Under the pieces are notes generated by a model. That model did not search any database, had not been told where the DNA came from, and was given only the letters and a program-made list of their open reading frames with translations. A stretch of DNA of 7,959 nt from PVC group bacterium. GTDB taxonomy: Bacteria; Verrucomicrobiota; Kiritimatiellia; SS1-B-03-39; UBA6053. The stretch covers positions 1-7,959 of the forward strand of contig PXAS01000294.1 in the NCBI GenBank assembly GCA_003565815.1, written 5' to 3'. Made by a program: the position numbers and the translations under genes. This document shows positions 1 to 6,565 of this stretch, piece by piece; within the stretch, counting starts at the first letter, position 1, and every line of letters begins with the position of its first letter.

Positions 1-312
1 AAATGGAGTTGATCCTGCGGATGCTTCGCCGGACTGCGGATCATCGTCGGACTCCCACTGGAAACGACAAATGATTCGCGGGACGGCATCGCCATTCGCA
101 GAATTCCCTTCCCCCAAAAAAAATCCGCAGGACGGCGAAGCATCCGCAGGGTAAAAAATCTTCGCATCTTTCTCCACTTTCGCGCCCCCCCCGCAGGGAT
201 CAGCGGGTTTACAACTCCGATTGCCATTTTCTCAAAAAATCAGCCGTAACACCTCCCGCCAAGTCTCATAAAAGATTTGTCATCCCTCCACGGGTTATGG
301 TAAGAATTCTTT
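1..312. other. Upstream region without a supported gene
   Basis: No convincing gene lies here. One frame is open from the window edge to a TAA at 152-154, but it has no visible start and its translation is mostly the inverted-repeat DNA, so I do not call it a coding end. A short ATG frame at 3-74 (23 codons) also runs through the repeat. The stretch contains the inverted repeat 14-41/123-150, a C-run near 185-192 and a small GC hairpin (CCCGC at 190-194 with GCGGG at 203-207) that lacks a T-tract. The last 60 bases before the first gene are more AT-rich and probably contain its promoter, but I see no well-matched -35/-10 pair. A TTGTCA at 277-282 is the best -35 candidate and has only a weak partner near 301-306. 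Confidence 0.6.
14..150. repeat. 28-bp imperfect inverted repeat with internal octamer repeats
   Basis: The arms are 14-41 and 123-150. Position-by-position comparison gives 26 of 28 complementary bases, with mismatches only at 32-33 against 131-132. The outer 18 bases, CCTGCGGATGCTTCGCCG at 14-31, are perfectly complementary to 133-150. Each arm carries the octamer CTGCGGAT (or its complement ATCCGCAG) twice, 19 bp apart: 15-22 and 34-41, then 123-130 and 142-149. A degenerate third copy in the orientation of the right arm lies at 74-101, with ATTCGCGG and ATTCGCAG 20 bp apart. The arrangement resembles a dispersed palindromic (REP-like) intergenic element rather than an IS end. A transcript through it could fold into alternative stems. 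Confidence 0.8.
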
Positions 313-2571
313 ATGTTGCTTCGCATTACGTTATATCTTTCGCTTTTCTCCTGTCTGACTTTACAGGGTGACGCAGCCGATTTCCCGCTTCGGGACGTGG
401 CCGTACGCGAAGCCAAACTTTTGTCCTCCTGGCGTTTTCAGGCCGTTCCACAAGGGCAGGAGGATGATGTGGACTGGTCGGGCCCGGACTTCCGCGAAAC
501 CCGCGAGGCTTGGAAAAAGATCTCCATTCCCGCCGTATGGGATCGGTCTCCCGGTAACGTGCGCAGTCCGGCCCCAAGACAGGTGGGCTGGTTCCGGAAA
601 GTCATCCGCCTGCCGGACGCTTGGGACGGAGACGTCTCGCTTTGCTTTCTCGGGGTGAAGTACGTGGCGGATGTATTTGTCAACGGAGAGTATATCACCC
701 TAAACCGTGGCGGCTATACCCCGTTTTTCGTTTCCCTGGGTCTGGCGGAGGAATTGCCGGAAACCTTGGAAGTGCTGGTCAGGGTGGACAACCGTCTTGA
801 CGATCAAACCATCCCCAAAGCCAACACGGGCTGGGAGATTTATGGCGGCATCACCCGTGAAGTGTACCTCCTGCACCGTCCGCCCACCCGTCCGGAGGAT
901 CCCTTTGCGCAAACTTCCCGTGACGACGAAGGAAATTGGCGGCTTCGCCTCTCCGCGGAAACGCTCGGAACCCCGGACATGCCCATGCGGGTGCGCCTCG
1001 CCTTTGAGGATCGAATTGTCGCGGAAGGCACGGTGGCGGATTGGTCCGAGGGCTTGAATCTTACATTGGACTTGCAAGATCCCGCGCTCTGGTCACCGGA
1101 CGCGCCGAATCTGCACCAATTGGAACTGCGCTGGGCGGACGAGTATTTGCGCTTTCCCGTGGGCGTACGTGAAATCGCCTGGGAAAACGGACGCCTGAAG
1201 CTGAATGGCGCGTTCATTTGGCTGCAAGGCTTCGGGCAACACGAATTTTATCCGGAATCGGGCCCCATCCTCAGCACCGAACAGCGCCGCCGGGATCTGC
1301 GGTGGATGAAGGAGGACTACGGCGCCAACGCCCTGCGTACCGGCCATTACCCCAACCATCCCGATATCTTCAACCTCGCGGATGAATTGGGACTGTTCAC
1401 CTTCACCGAAATTCCCGCATGGCAAAACCATCCCCGCATCCTTGCCCAAGACGACGTGTGGGAAACCTGGCTGGAACCCCAACTCACGTCCATGGTGCTT
1501 CGGCATCGCAACACCGCCGGTCTTTTCTCCTGGGCGGTGCTCAATGAGACCGGGGGCGCGCACACCTATGTGCGGCGGGCCCGCGCGCATATTCAGCTTC
1601 TCGACCCGTCCCGTCCGGTTTCCGCGGTCATTGCCAAAGACAATGATTTGCGCATCAACCAAATCACCGATCTGGCGGCCCGGAACCTGCACTATGGCTG
1701 GTACCATTCCCGCAGTGTCTACGACTTGCGCGAAAGCTTGGAAATCAACTTGAACGCCAGCCAAGGCAACCCGCTTTGGGTGGCGGAGCTGGGGGGGCAG
1801 GCCCGTCCGGGACGGCTCGGCGGCGGATACAGCGACGATGTCCGCGGCACCGAAACCTACCAAGACAAAATGACTCGCTTCGGCCTGCAATACATCCTCG
1901 CGAACGCCGATCGTCTCGTGGGCATTTCCCTCTGGACCTGGTCCGATTACCGGCGGGGCGGACGCGCCCACGATCACGGTATCCTTGGCCCCGAGCGCAG
2001 CCCGAAAATCGCCGCATACACCGCCCTCAATCTGATGCGCCCCGATTTCCGGGCCCTGGCCCTGGAAAATGAAACCGTGATCCCTGCGGGTGAGGATTTC
2101 ACCGCCGAACTGGCCGTCTTCGCCATGAACCCCGTCCCCGGAAAATCCGTGCGGCTCTCCTGGGAAATTCGATATGGCCGAGAACGCGTCAAACAAGGTT
2201 CCCAAACCCTCACCCTCGGCGAGGGACATGTCACCCGTGCCGAAACCATGCGGTGGACCGTCCCGGAAAACATCGATCCCGGCCTGCACCACTTGTATCT
2301 GGAACTCCACGACGAAAACGGCGCCCGCCTGCACAGCCAGGCGCTCCCCTTTGAACCCGGCGAAACCACGCGTCCGGGGGTTGTGCGCTTGAAAGCGCCC
2401 GCGGACGGACGCGCCCGCCTTCTGGAGGTGGCGGGCATGACCCTCACCGTCTATCCTCATACCGGCCTGATTCTGCCACTGCCTCCCGGTGACTACGAAG
2501 CCAGGGCCGACACCTGGGTTCAGGAATTCACCATCGCCCCCGCCCGGTTTACGGATCTGTCATGGGATTGA
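313..2571 (+). CDS. Secreted glycoside hydrolase family 2 beta-glycosidase
   Basis: A 752-residue retaining beta-glycosidase of family GH2 (beta-galactosidase/beta-glucuronidase type). Residues 1 to about 21 form a signal peptide (MLLR, a hydrophobic stretch, then GDA before the mature chain), so it probably acts in the periplasm or outside. Residues ~35-190 are the jelly-roll sugar-binding domain (VFVNGEY, GGYTPFFV, EIYGGITREVYL). Residues ~195-290 are the Ig-like domain. Residues ~291-575 are the TIM barrel, with the family stretch RTGHYPNHPDIFNLADELG. The acid/base is Glu412 in WAVLNETGG and the nucleophile is Glu492 in WVAELGGQ; both are intact. Residues ~580-752 are extra beta-rich modules. 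The N-x-K-G motif typical of true beta-glucuronidases is not seen; the matching region reads RAHDHGILGPERSPK, so the substrate is open. ATG 313 is chosen because it gives the signal peptide; the upstream Shine-Dalgarno (GGTAAG) is weak. First gene of an operon with two membrane glycosyltransferases. Confidence 0.93.
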   Translation: MLLRITLYLSLFSCLTLQGDAADFPLRDVAVREAKLLSSWRFQAVPQGQEDDVDWSGPDFRETREAWKKISIPAVWDRSPGNVRSPAPRQVGWFRKVIRLPDAWDGDVSLCFLGVKYVADVFVNGEYITLNRGGYTPFFVSLGLAEELPETLEVLVRVDNRLDDQTIPKANTGWEIYGGITREVYLLHRPPTRPEDPFAQTSRDDEGNWRLRLSAETLGTPDMPMRVRLAFEDRIVAEGTVADWSEGLNLTLDLQDPALWSPDAPNLHQLELRWADEYLRFPVGVREIAWENGRLKLNGAFIWLQGFGQHEFYPESGPILSTEQRRRDLRWMKEDYGANALRTGHYPNHPDIFNLADELGLFTFTEIPAWQNHPRILAQDDVWETWLEPQLTSMVLRHRNTAGLFSWAVLNETGGAHTYVRRARAHIQLLDPSRPVSAVIAKDNDLRINQITDLAARNLHYGWYHSRSVYDLRESLEINLNASQGNPLWVAELGGQARPGRLGGGYSDDVRGTETYQDKMTRFGLQYILANADRLVGISLWTWSDYRRGGRAHDHGILGPERSPKIAAYTALNLMRPDFRALALENETVIPAGEDFTAELAVFAMNPVPGKSVRLSWEIRYGRERVKQGSQTLTLGEGHVTRAETMRWTVPENIDPGLHHLYLELHDENGARLHSQALPFEPGETTRPGVVRLKAPADGRARLLEVAGMTLTVYPHTGLILPLPPGDYEARADTWVQEFTIAPARFTDLSWD

Positions 2572-4091
2572 AAATCCTCCTGCTCACCGTCTGGCTCGCG
2601 GCCGGATTCGGTTCCCAATGGATCGCCTTCGACGACGATGAATTCCAGCACACCCACATGGCTTGGCTCATGGCCCGCGGCGAAGTGCCGCATCTTGATT
2701 TTTTCGAACACCATCTTCCCCTCTATCACCTGCTGCTGGCGCCGTTCACGCTGGGAAATCCGGGCCCGAACCGCATTCTTTGGCTTCGCGGACTCAGCGT
2801 CCTCCTTTTTGGCCTCACCCTATGGGCCATGAACACCTTGATCCGGCGAAGAACGGGACGGAGCGCCCCGTCCGTGATTCTGCTCGCGGCCGCGTCCCCG
2901 ATTTTCTTCCTGAAAATGATCGAGGTCCGCCCCGAGGGATTTTGCATTTTGCTGGCGGTGTTGGCGATGCTGGGTTTGGGCGGAAGCGAGCGCAAAGTCT
3001 TCTGGGCCGGCTTTCTCGCCGGCAGCATGGTCATGGGCAGTCAGAAATTCATCTTTCTCGCCGCCGGCATTTTCGCCATCGCCTGGATGGAACACGGCTT
3101 CCGGGGCGCCATGCGCTTTGCCGTCGGCGGCGCCATCTCCCCGGCACTGATCTTTTTTTATTACCTGACGACCGGCGCCCTGCCCTTGGCCTGGGACCAT
3201 TTGGTGGTCCTCAACGCCCGATGGAGGGAATCCTTTTCGCCCGCCATGTACGCGGGCCAGCTCTGGGAAACCTCGGCGATTCTCCTCGTCACCGCCGGGG
3301 CGGGAGTATTGGCCTGGCAAAAAAAGCCCGCGGCCAGAGCCGCGCTCGTCCTCATCGCCTTCGGACTCCTGGCCGTGTTTCTCGTTCCCATTCCTTTCCG
3401 GCAAACTTTTCTCATGCTCTATCCCGGATTGGTTCTCGCCTCCGCGCTGGGCTGGCGGCATCTCGAAAATCTCGTTCCCTCGGGAACCGCCCGCACCCTC
3501 GCCGGTGCCACCTTCCTGCTCGCCGCTCTCCTCCCCGCCTTGCAAGGGCTACGTCACGAATTCTCCGAAACCTTGCACGGGGACATGACCCTGATGCGCC
3601 GCATGCACGCGGAAACGGAGGGCGTTTTCTTCGATGGGCGCGGGTTGATTTATTGGCGTCCGCACGTCGGCCATTATCCCTGGTTGCACGAAGGACTCAT
3701 GATGATGCTCGACGAGGAGACCTACAGCCAGGCCACCCAAAGTGCCATTCGCGAAGCCGGTTTCCCAAACTTGCTTTGGGATTATCGTATCGAATATATG
3801 CCCGAATCCCTGCAAACTTTTTTCTCCCGACACTACCTGCCCAGTGATCCCGCCCCCCTTTGGGTCCCGGGCATACGCATTGACCGCGCCCGATTGACGG
3901 GGACCGGTCAAGAAGTGACCCTTCCCGGGTCCGGAACCTGGCGGGTCACTTGGCAGGGAGGCGAAGTGTATGTCAACGACGAGCCCCTGCAAAGCGGAGA
4001 TCACATTGAAACCCGCTCCGAACCCATTCGGGTTCGGGGACGCGGTTTTGTCCGGAATTTGGAGATCATCAGGGTGGAGGAACGGCCATGA
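2562..4091 (+). CDS. GT-C-type integral membrane glycosyltransferase (GT39/ArnT-like), first of two
   Basis: A 509-residue multi-pass membrane protein. About 10-11 hydrophobic segments lie between residues 4 and 330, followed by a soluble region of ~180 residues. Just after the first membrane segment comes an acidic cluster, FDDDEFQH (residues 23-30), then A-x4-RG-EVPHLDFFEHHLPLYH. This is the layout of the first extracytoplasmic loop in GT-C enzymes (PMT/ArnT group), where the Asp/Glu residues help catalyse sugar transfer from a polyprenyl-phosphate donor. The family call rests on topology and this loop; donor and acceptor are unknown. The C-terminal region includes a beta-rich end (residues ~440-509) with no recognised domain. 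The start overlaps the GH2 gene by 10 bases and has only a weak Shine-Dalgarno, so it is probably translated by coupling. Alternative: a flippase-like or polymerase-like GT-C relative without transferase activity. Confidence 0.8.
   Translation: MGLKILLLTVWLAAGFGSQWIAFDDDEFQHTHMAWLMARGEVPHLDFFEHHLPLYHLLLAPFTLGNPGPNRILWLRGLSVLLFGLTLWAMNTLIRRRTGRSAPSVILLAAASPIFFLKMIEVRPEGFCILLAVLAMLGLGGSERKVFWAGFLAGSMVMGSQKFIFLAAGIFAIAWMEHGFRGAMRFAVGGAISPALIFFYYLTTGALPLAWDHLVVLNARWRESFSPAMYAGQLWETSAILLVTAGAGVLAWQKKPAARAALVLIAFGLLAVFLVPIPFRQTFLMLYPGLVLASALGWRHLENLVPSGTARTLAGATFLLAALLPALQGLRHEFSETLHGDMTLMRRMHAETEGVFFDGRGLIYWRPHVGHYPWLHEGLMMMLDEETYSQATQSAIREAGFPNLLWDYRIEYMPESLQTFFSRHYLPSDPAPLWVPGIRIDRARLTGTGQEVTLPGSGTWRVTWQGGEVYVNDEPLQSGDHIETRSEPIRVRGRGFVRNLEIIRVEERP
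4018..4037 (+). other. Perfect hairpin near the 3' end of the first GT-C gene
   Basis: CCGAACCC (4018-4025), loop ATTC, GGGTTCGG (4030-4037) form an 8-bp stem with a 4-base loop inside the coding sequence, encoding part of SEPIRVRG. It lies 50 bases before the next start codon and is not followed by a T-tract, so it is not an intrinsic terminator. It could influence mRNA folding or stability at the gene junction, or be a chance product of codon use. Confidence 0.35.
4076..4082 (+). promoter_or_regulatory. Strong Shine-Dalgarno for the second GT-C gene
   Basis: GGAGGAA lies 5 bases before ATG 4088. It is a near-ideal ribosome binding site and fixes the start, even though this start codon already overlaps the previous gene's stop (ATGA at 4088-4091). 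The gene can therefore be read both by re-initiation and by independent initiation, unlike the first GT-C gene, whose site is poor. Confidence 0.75.
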
Positions 4092-5545
4092 CCCCCAAAC
4101 TTCCGCTCTTAAAGGGTCTGTCCCTGTTTTTGCTGACCCTCCTGTTGCTGCACGGCGCGCGCCATCATGTCGTGCAAACCCTGCACCCCTTTCCGGTGGA
4201 ATACGGGGAAGGCGTCACGCTCAACTGGGCCCAACGACTGCAATCGGGCGCTCCCCTTTATCCCCGGGTCACGGAATCCGAGTTCCCACAAATTCACAAC
4301 CCCTACCCTCCGCTTTTTCCCCTTGCACAGCAGCTTGCCAAACGGCTTTTTTCCATCGATTCGCCCTTGGTTCCGGGCCGCGTGATCTCTCTGATGTCCA
4401 CGCTTGTTTCGGCGCTGATGGTCGGCTGGCTCATTCGCGGACGCGCCTCAAGCAAAGCCGCATGGACGGGGGCGGCGGTATTCATCCTCTCTCCCATGCT
4501 GATGCGCTTCGGCTCCATGGCCCGGGTCGATCCCCTCGGGCTGGCCTTTTCCCTCGCAGTGGTGGTTTGTCTGGATCGGGGACAGACCCCGAAACATCTG
4601 GCCGGGGCCGCGGTCTTTTGTGCCGCCGCCCTCCTCGTCAAACCCACCTTCATTGCCGCCCCCCTGTTCCTGCTTGTCCACGTTTGCTCTCGGCGAAATC
4701 TCCGGGATTTCGTCGTCATCCTTGCCGCCGGACTCCCCCCGCTTCTCCTCACGGGCATCTGGCTCTGGCAACGTGAATCTCCGGAAATCCTTCTGCATCT
4801 CATGACCCTGCAAGCCCTCCCCCCCGATTTCGCGGGCGCGTTTTCGTGGTTCGCCGCTTTTGCCGGCACCCACGCCCCCGTCATTGCCCTCGGAGTCGCG
4901 TGGATGGGAACGGGATCCACAACGGACAAATTCCGCATCTACGCCGCGCTGACCTTGATCGCTCCCTTGCTCACGTCCGGCATCACCGGGTCCCAGGAAA
5001 ACTACCTCATGGAAACCTGGGCCGCGCTTTGTGTGGGCGCGGCCGCGCATTGGGACGCCCAACGCACCCGCAACCCGATGCGGGCGCTCGTATGGATTGG
5101 GCTGACGATACAGCTCGCCCTCTTTCTTCCCGTGGCACCCGCCCCGGTTTTCACCCGCACCTACGGACAGGAATTGCCCTCCGGCAGTCGCTCCGCCTGG
5201 ACCCCCACCCCGGAGGACCGCGAGATCGGACAACGATTGCGCGAAGAACTCGCCTCCATGTCCGGCCCCATGCTTGGCGCCGACCCCGGTTATCTTCTTC
5301 TCGCAAATGAAGCGACCCACTATCAACCCTTCCAATTCGAGCGTTTGGGAACAGCGGGAAAATGGGACCCCGGCCACTTGCACGAACAAATCCGGGAAGG
5401 CCATTTTACCCTGATTTTGCTCAAAGGACATGCGGAAACCGGAGAAGACGGCATGTTCACCCCGGAAACCCAGTCCCTCATCCACGAACACTACGAACTC
5501 CACCGCGTTCTCGGTCCCTGGCATCTCTATCGCCAGGCCTGGTAA
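4088..5545 (+). CDS. GT-C-type integral membrane glycosyltransferase-like protein, second of two
   Basis: A 485-residue multi-pass membrane protein with about 10-11 hydrophobic segments between residues 8 and 351 and a soluble C-terminal tail of ~130 residues. After the first segment comes PVEYGEGVTLNWAQRLQSG (residues 36-54), then NPYPPLFPL (71-79). Acidic Glu38/Glu41 followed by a YPP loop is typical of a GT-C subfamily often annotated as ArnT-like or GT39-like. SQENYLMETWAAL (302-314) and YQPFQFERLG (412-421), followed by GKWD, fit the late conserved blocks that I associate with the same group. It is clearly not a recent duplicate of its upstream neighbour: the catalytic loop and tail differ. 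This suggests two sequential or alternative transfers onto one lipid-linked or surface glycan, which is inference. It overlaps the upstream gene by 4 bases. No terminator is visible after its TAA; instead a foreign-looking remnant begins at once. Confidence 0.8.
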   Translation: MTPKLPLLKGLSLFLLTLLLLHGARHHVVQTLHPFPVEYGEGVTLNWAQRLQSGAPLYPRVTESEFPQIHNPYPPLFPLAQQLAKRLFSIDSPLVPGRVISLMSTLVSALMVGWLIRGRASSKAAWTGAAVFILSPMLMRFGSMARVDPLGLAFSLAVVVCLDRGQTPKHLAGAAVFCAAALLVKPTFIAAPLFLLVHVCSRRNLRDFVVILAAGLPPLLLTGIWLWQRESPEILLHLMTLQALPPDFAGAFSWFAAFAGTHAPVIALGVAWMGTGSTTDKFRIYAALTLIAPLLTSGITGSQENYLMETWAALCVGAAAHWDAQRTRNPMRALVWIGLTIQLALFLPVAPAPVFTRTYGQELPSGSRSAWTPTPEDREIGQRLREELASMSGPMLGADPGYLLLANEATHYQPFQFERLGTAGKWDPGHLHEQIREGHFTLILLKGHAETGEDGMFTPETQSLIHEHYELHRVLGPWHLYRQAW

Positions 5546-5546
5546 C

Positions 5547-5720
5547 CTTGAAGTAGTTCTGATTCTCCGGCTTATTCAGCCCGCGCTCTTGCCTCCAGCG
5601 CTTGCTCGCCTGTTTGCACTCGGGAGCAGAACAATGCTGCTGTCGGTCACGGGTTCGGGTGTCGGGGTGATATAACTCACCGCAATGGAGTCATCTATGT
5701 CTGCGTTTTTGCTTCATCAT
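5547..5720 (-). pseudogene. Remnant of a small zinc-ribbon protein gene, nonsense-interrupted and 3'-truncated
   Basis: Read from ATG 5720 (or ATG 5717) on the minus strand, the frame gives MMKQKRRHR, a TGA at 5693-5691, then LHCGELYHPD, TRTRDRQQHC, SAPECKQASK, RWRQERGLNK and PENQNYFK. The pattern stop-L-H-C ... H-C-S-A-P-E-C looks like a four-cysteine zinc ribbon in which the first Cys codon (TGC or TGT) has become TGA. From memory the frame resembles a widespread family of short hypothetical proteins (CxxCG..F.PD...RQ..CS.PEC..ASK...W..KPEN..YF.G), usually longer at the C-terminus. Here the similarity stops at 5547, touching the neighbouring operon's TAA (5543-5545), after which the frame runs into antisense of that gene. 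That points to a deletion junction. The family's function is unknown to me. The frame is interrupted, so simple ORF calling misses it. Confidence 0.6.
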
Positions 5721-5802
5721 TCCCCGGCAAGGCCCGAAGAAAATCCATGGGTAAAAAGAAAAACCCACCAAAAATCGGCGGGCGGGAAGAAGAGCAAAGA
5801 AG

Positions 5803-6030
5803 ATGGAAAAAGATGATATTTTCAATTTTTTTGAAGAAGATCCACCCGGATTGGCCTGGTACTTTCAAACCTGCGGTTTTACACCACTTTCAGACTGGCG
5901 CCGACAGTTGGAGGTCTCGCGATCCCGCGCCGTACAACTCGGGCATCGGGTGGTGCTGCTCCCCCCCCTCTTTGACATCGATACCCACACGGATCTGGAA
6001 CGGGTCCCGGGAATCAATGTGACGCTGTAA
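5803..6030 (+). pseudogene. 75-codon ORF resembling the C-terminal tail of a DUF2064/TIGR04282-type glycosyltransferase
   Basis: The encoded peptide ends in LEVSRSRAVQLGHRV, VLLPPLFDIDTHTDLERV. A Trp, then an R/A-rich helix ending in LG, a strand ending in LPP, and D(I/V)DT..DL is how I recall the end of GT-A-fold nucleotidyltransferase-like glycosyltransferases of the DUF2064/TIGR04282 group, whose full length is roughly 200 residues. The N-terminal donor-binding part is missing: an in-frame stop lies at 5752-5754 and nothing upstream in the other frames resembles it. The first ATG (5803) has a purine-rich GAAGAAGAG 8 bases upstream, so it could still be translated as a small acidic-then-basic protein. 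The TAA stop lies inside the 13-bp tandem repeat. I treat it as a fragment; a genuine small hypothetical gene is the alternative. Confidence 0.45.
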
Positions 6031-6061
6031 TCCAACACTGTAATCCAACACTGTAATCCAA
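6025..6061. repeat. 13-bp tandem repeat, just under three copies
   Basis: CTGTAATCCAACA occurs at 6025-6037 and 6038-6050, followed by a partial third copy of 11 bases at 6051-6061 (CTGTAATCCAA). There are no mismatches in the shared positions. The stop codon TAA of the 75-codon ORF (6028-6030) is part of the first copy, so the repeat forms the very end of that frame. No hairpin or T-tract accompanies it. On the other strand the unit reads TGTTGGATTACAG. It lies between the + strand fragment and the 3' end of the minus-strand zinc-ribbon membrane gene. Confidence 0.9.
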
Positions 6062-6094
6062 GGACCATGAAAAAATTTCAATTCTGATCCAGCA

Positions 6095-6481
6095 TCAGCC
6101 GATGAGATTGAGGATCATTAACACCAGAAACAGGGGAAAAACCAAAATCAGGTTGACCAAGATCATCGCCACCATAAATTTAAAGACCAGATTGATCATG
6201 TTGCCAATGGTCATGTCAATTTCGCTGATTTTAAGGTCTTTGAGATCTGCGGAGTCGATTCGCACCATCACTGGCGTGCAGGCGAGCAGCTTGCGGAGAT
6301 CATCCAGATCAAGGGATTGTTTTTTTTCGGAGGCGGTGCTTCTGCTGGGCATAAGGACGATTTCTTCCCGAAGGGTGAAGTCCAGATTGCAGGCGTCACA
6401 GGTGGCGAGGGCACCGAGGTCGGATTCATCGACTTGGTGTTTTTTGTCGCAGTTTGGGCATTTGACGGTTATTTTTTTCAT
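6095..6481 (-). CDS. Zinc-ribbon membrane protein of unknown function
   Basis: A 128-residue protein. Residues 8-31 form a short zinc ribbon with CPNC (Cys8, Cys11) and CDAC (Cys28, Cys31), similar to the small N-terminal fingers (MJ0042-like) found on many hypothetical bacterial proteins. A polar linker with acidic and basic patches (~45-95) follows. The last ~30 residues (INLVFKFMVAMILVNLILVF and on) are strongly hydrophobic, with a proline at 115: either one long membrane helix or a re-entrant hairpin. The finger is expected in the cytoplasm, which is inference. A GGAG at 6489-6486 (minus strand) lies 4 bases before the ATG and supports the start. The gene is visibly more AT-rich than the operon on the left and the dioxygenase on the right, hinting at separate origin. 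It stands alone with no operon partner. I do not recognise a specific family and assign no function. Confidence 0.72.
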   Translation of the reverse strand: MKKITVKCPNCDKKHQVDESDLGALATCDACNLDFTLREEIVLMPSRSTASEKKQSLDLDDLRKLLACTPVMVRIDSADLKDLKISEIDMTIGNMINLVFKFMVAMILVNLILVFPLFLVLMILNLIG

Positions 6482-6565
6482 GATTCTCCAAGAGGGGTAA
6501 TTTTCTGGAGGAAGATAAAACTAAAGCTTGTATGTCTGATTGGACTCGTGTCCATTTAACGCAAT

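Noticed and set aside
14..150. CRISPR-like array or IS terminal repeats
   Set aside because: There are only two good arms and they are inverted rather than direct. The spacer is not unique-sized, no cas or transposase gene is near, and no target-site duplication is evident at the outer edges.
2..154. Frame open from the left edge to TAA 152-154, possibly the end of an upstream gene
   Set aside because: Most of it is translated inverted-repeat DNA, and its composition (NGVDPADASPDCGSSSDS) has no family signature. It cannot be excluded without upstream sequence.
190..207. Intrinsic terminator in the upstream region
   Set aside because: The stem is 5 bp with an 8-base loop, and the following bases (TTTACAAC) give only three T.
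1093..2460. Long minus-strand open frame opposite the GH2 gene
   Set aside because: High GC with wobble-position bias produces long antisense frames. The GH2 frame has complete family motifs, whereas the antisense product is a G/V/F-rich string without domains.
4018..4037. Internal transcription terminator between the two GT-C genes
   Set aside because: The stem is strong but lies inside the coding sequence and has no T-tract. The genes overlap and need a common transcript.
5666..5693. Selenocysteine insertion at the in-frame TGA
   Set aside because: The hairpin after the TGA is only 5 bp and the gene is truncated at its 3' end. A nonsense mutation of a Cys codon is the simpler explanation, so it is kept only as a remote alternative in the findings.
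5747..6022. 91-codon plus-strand ORF from ATG 5747 overlapping the GT-tail fragment in another frame
   Set aside because: Its translation is a K/R- then W/S/P-rich mix with no recognisable pattern, while the overlapping frame from 5803 has a coherent family-like ending. A frameshift joining the two was considered, but the 5747 frame upstream of the overlap does not resemble a GT N-terminus.
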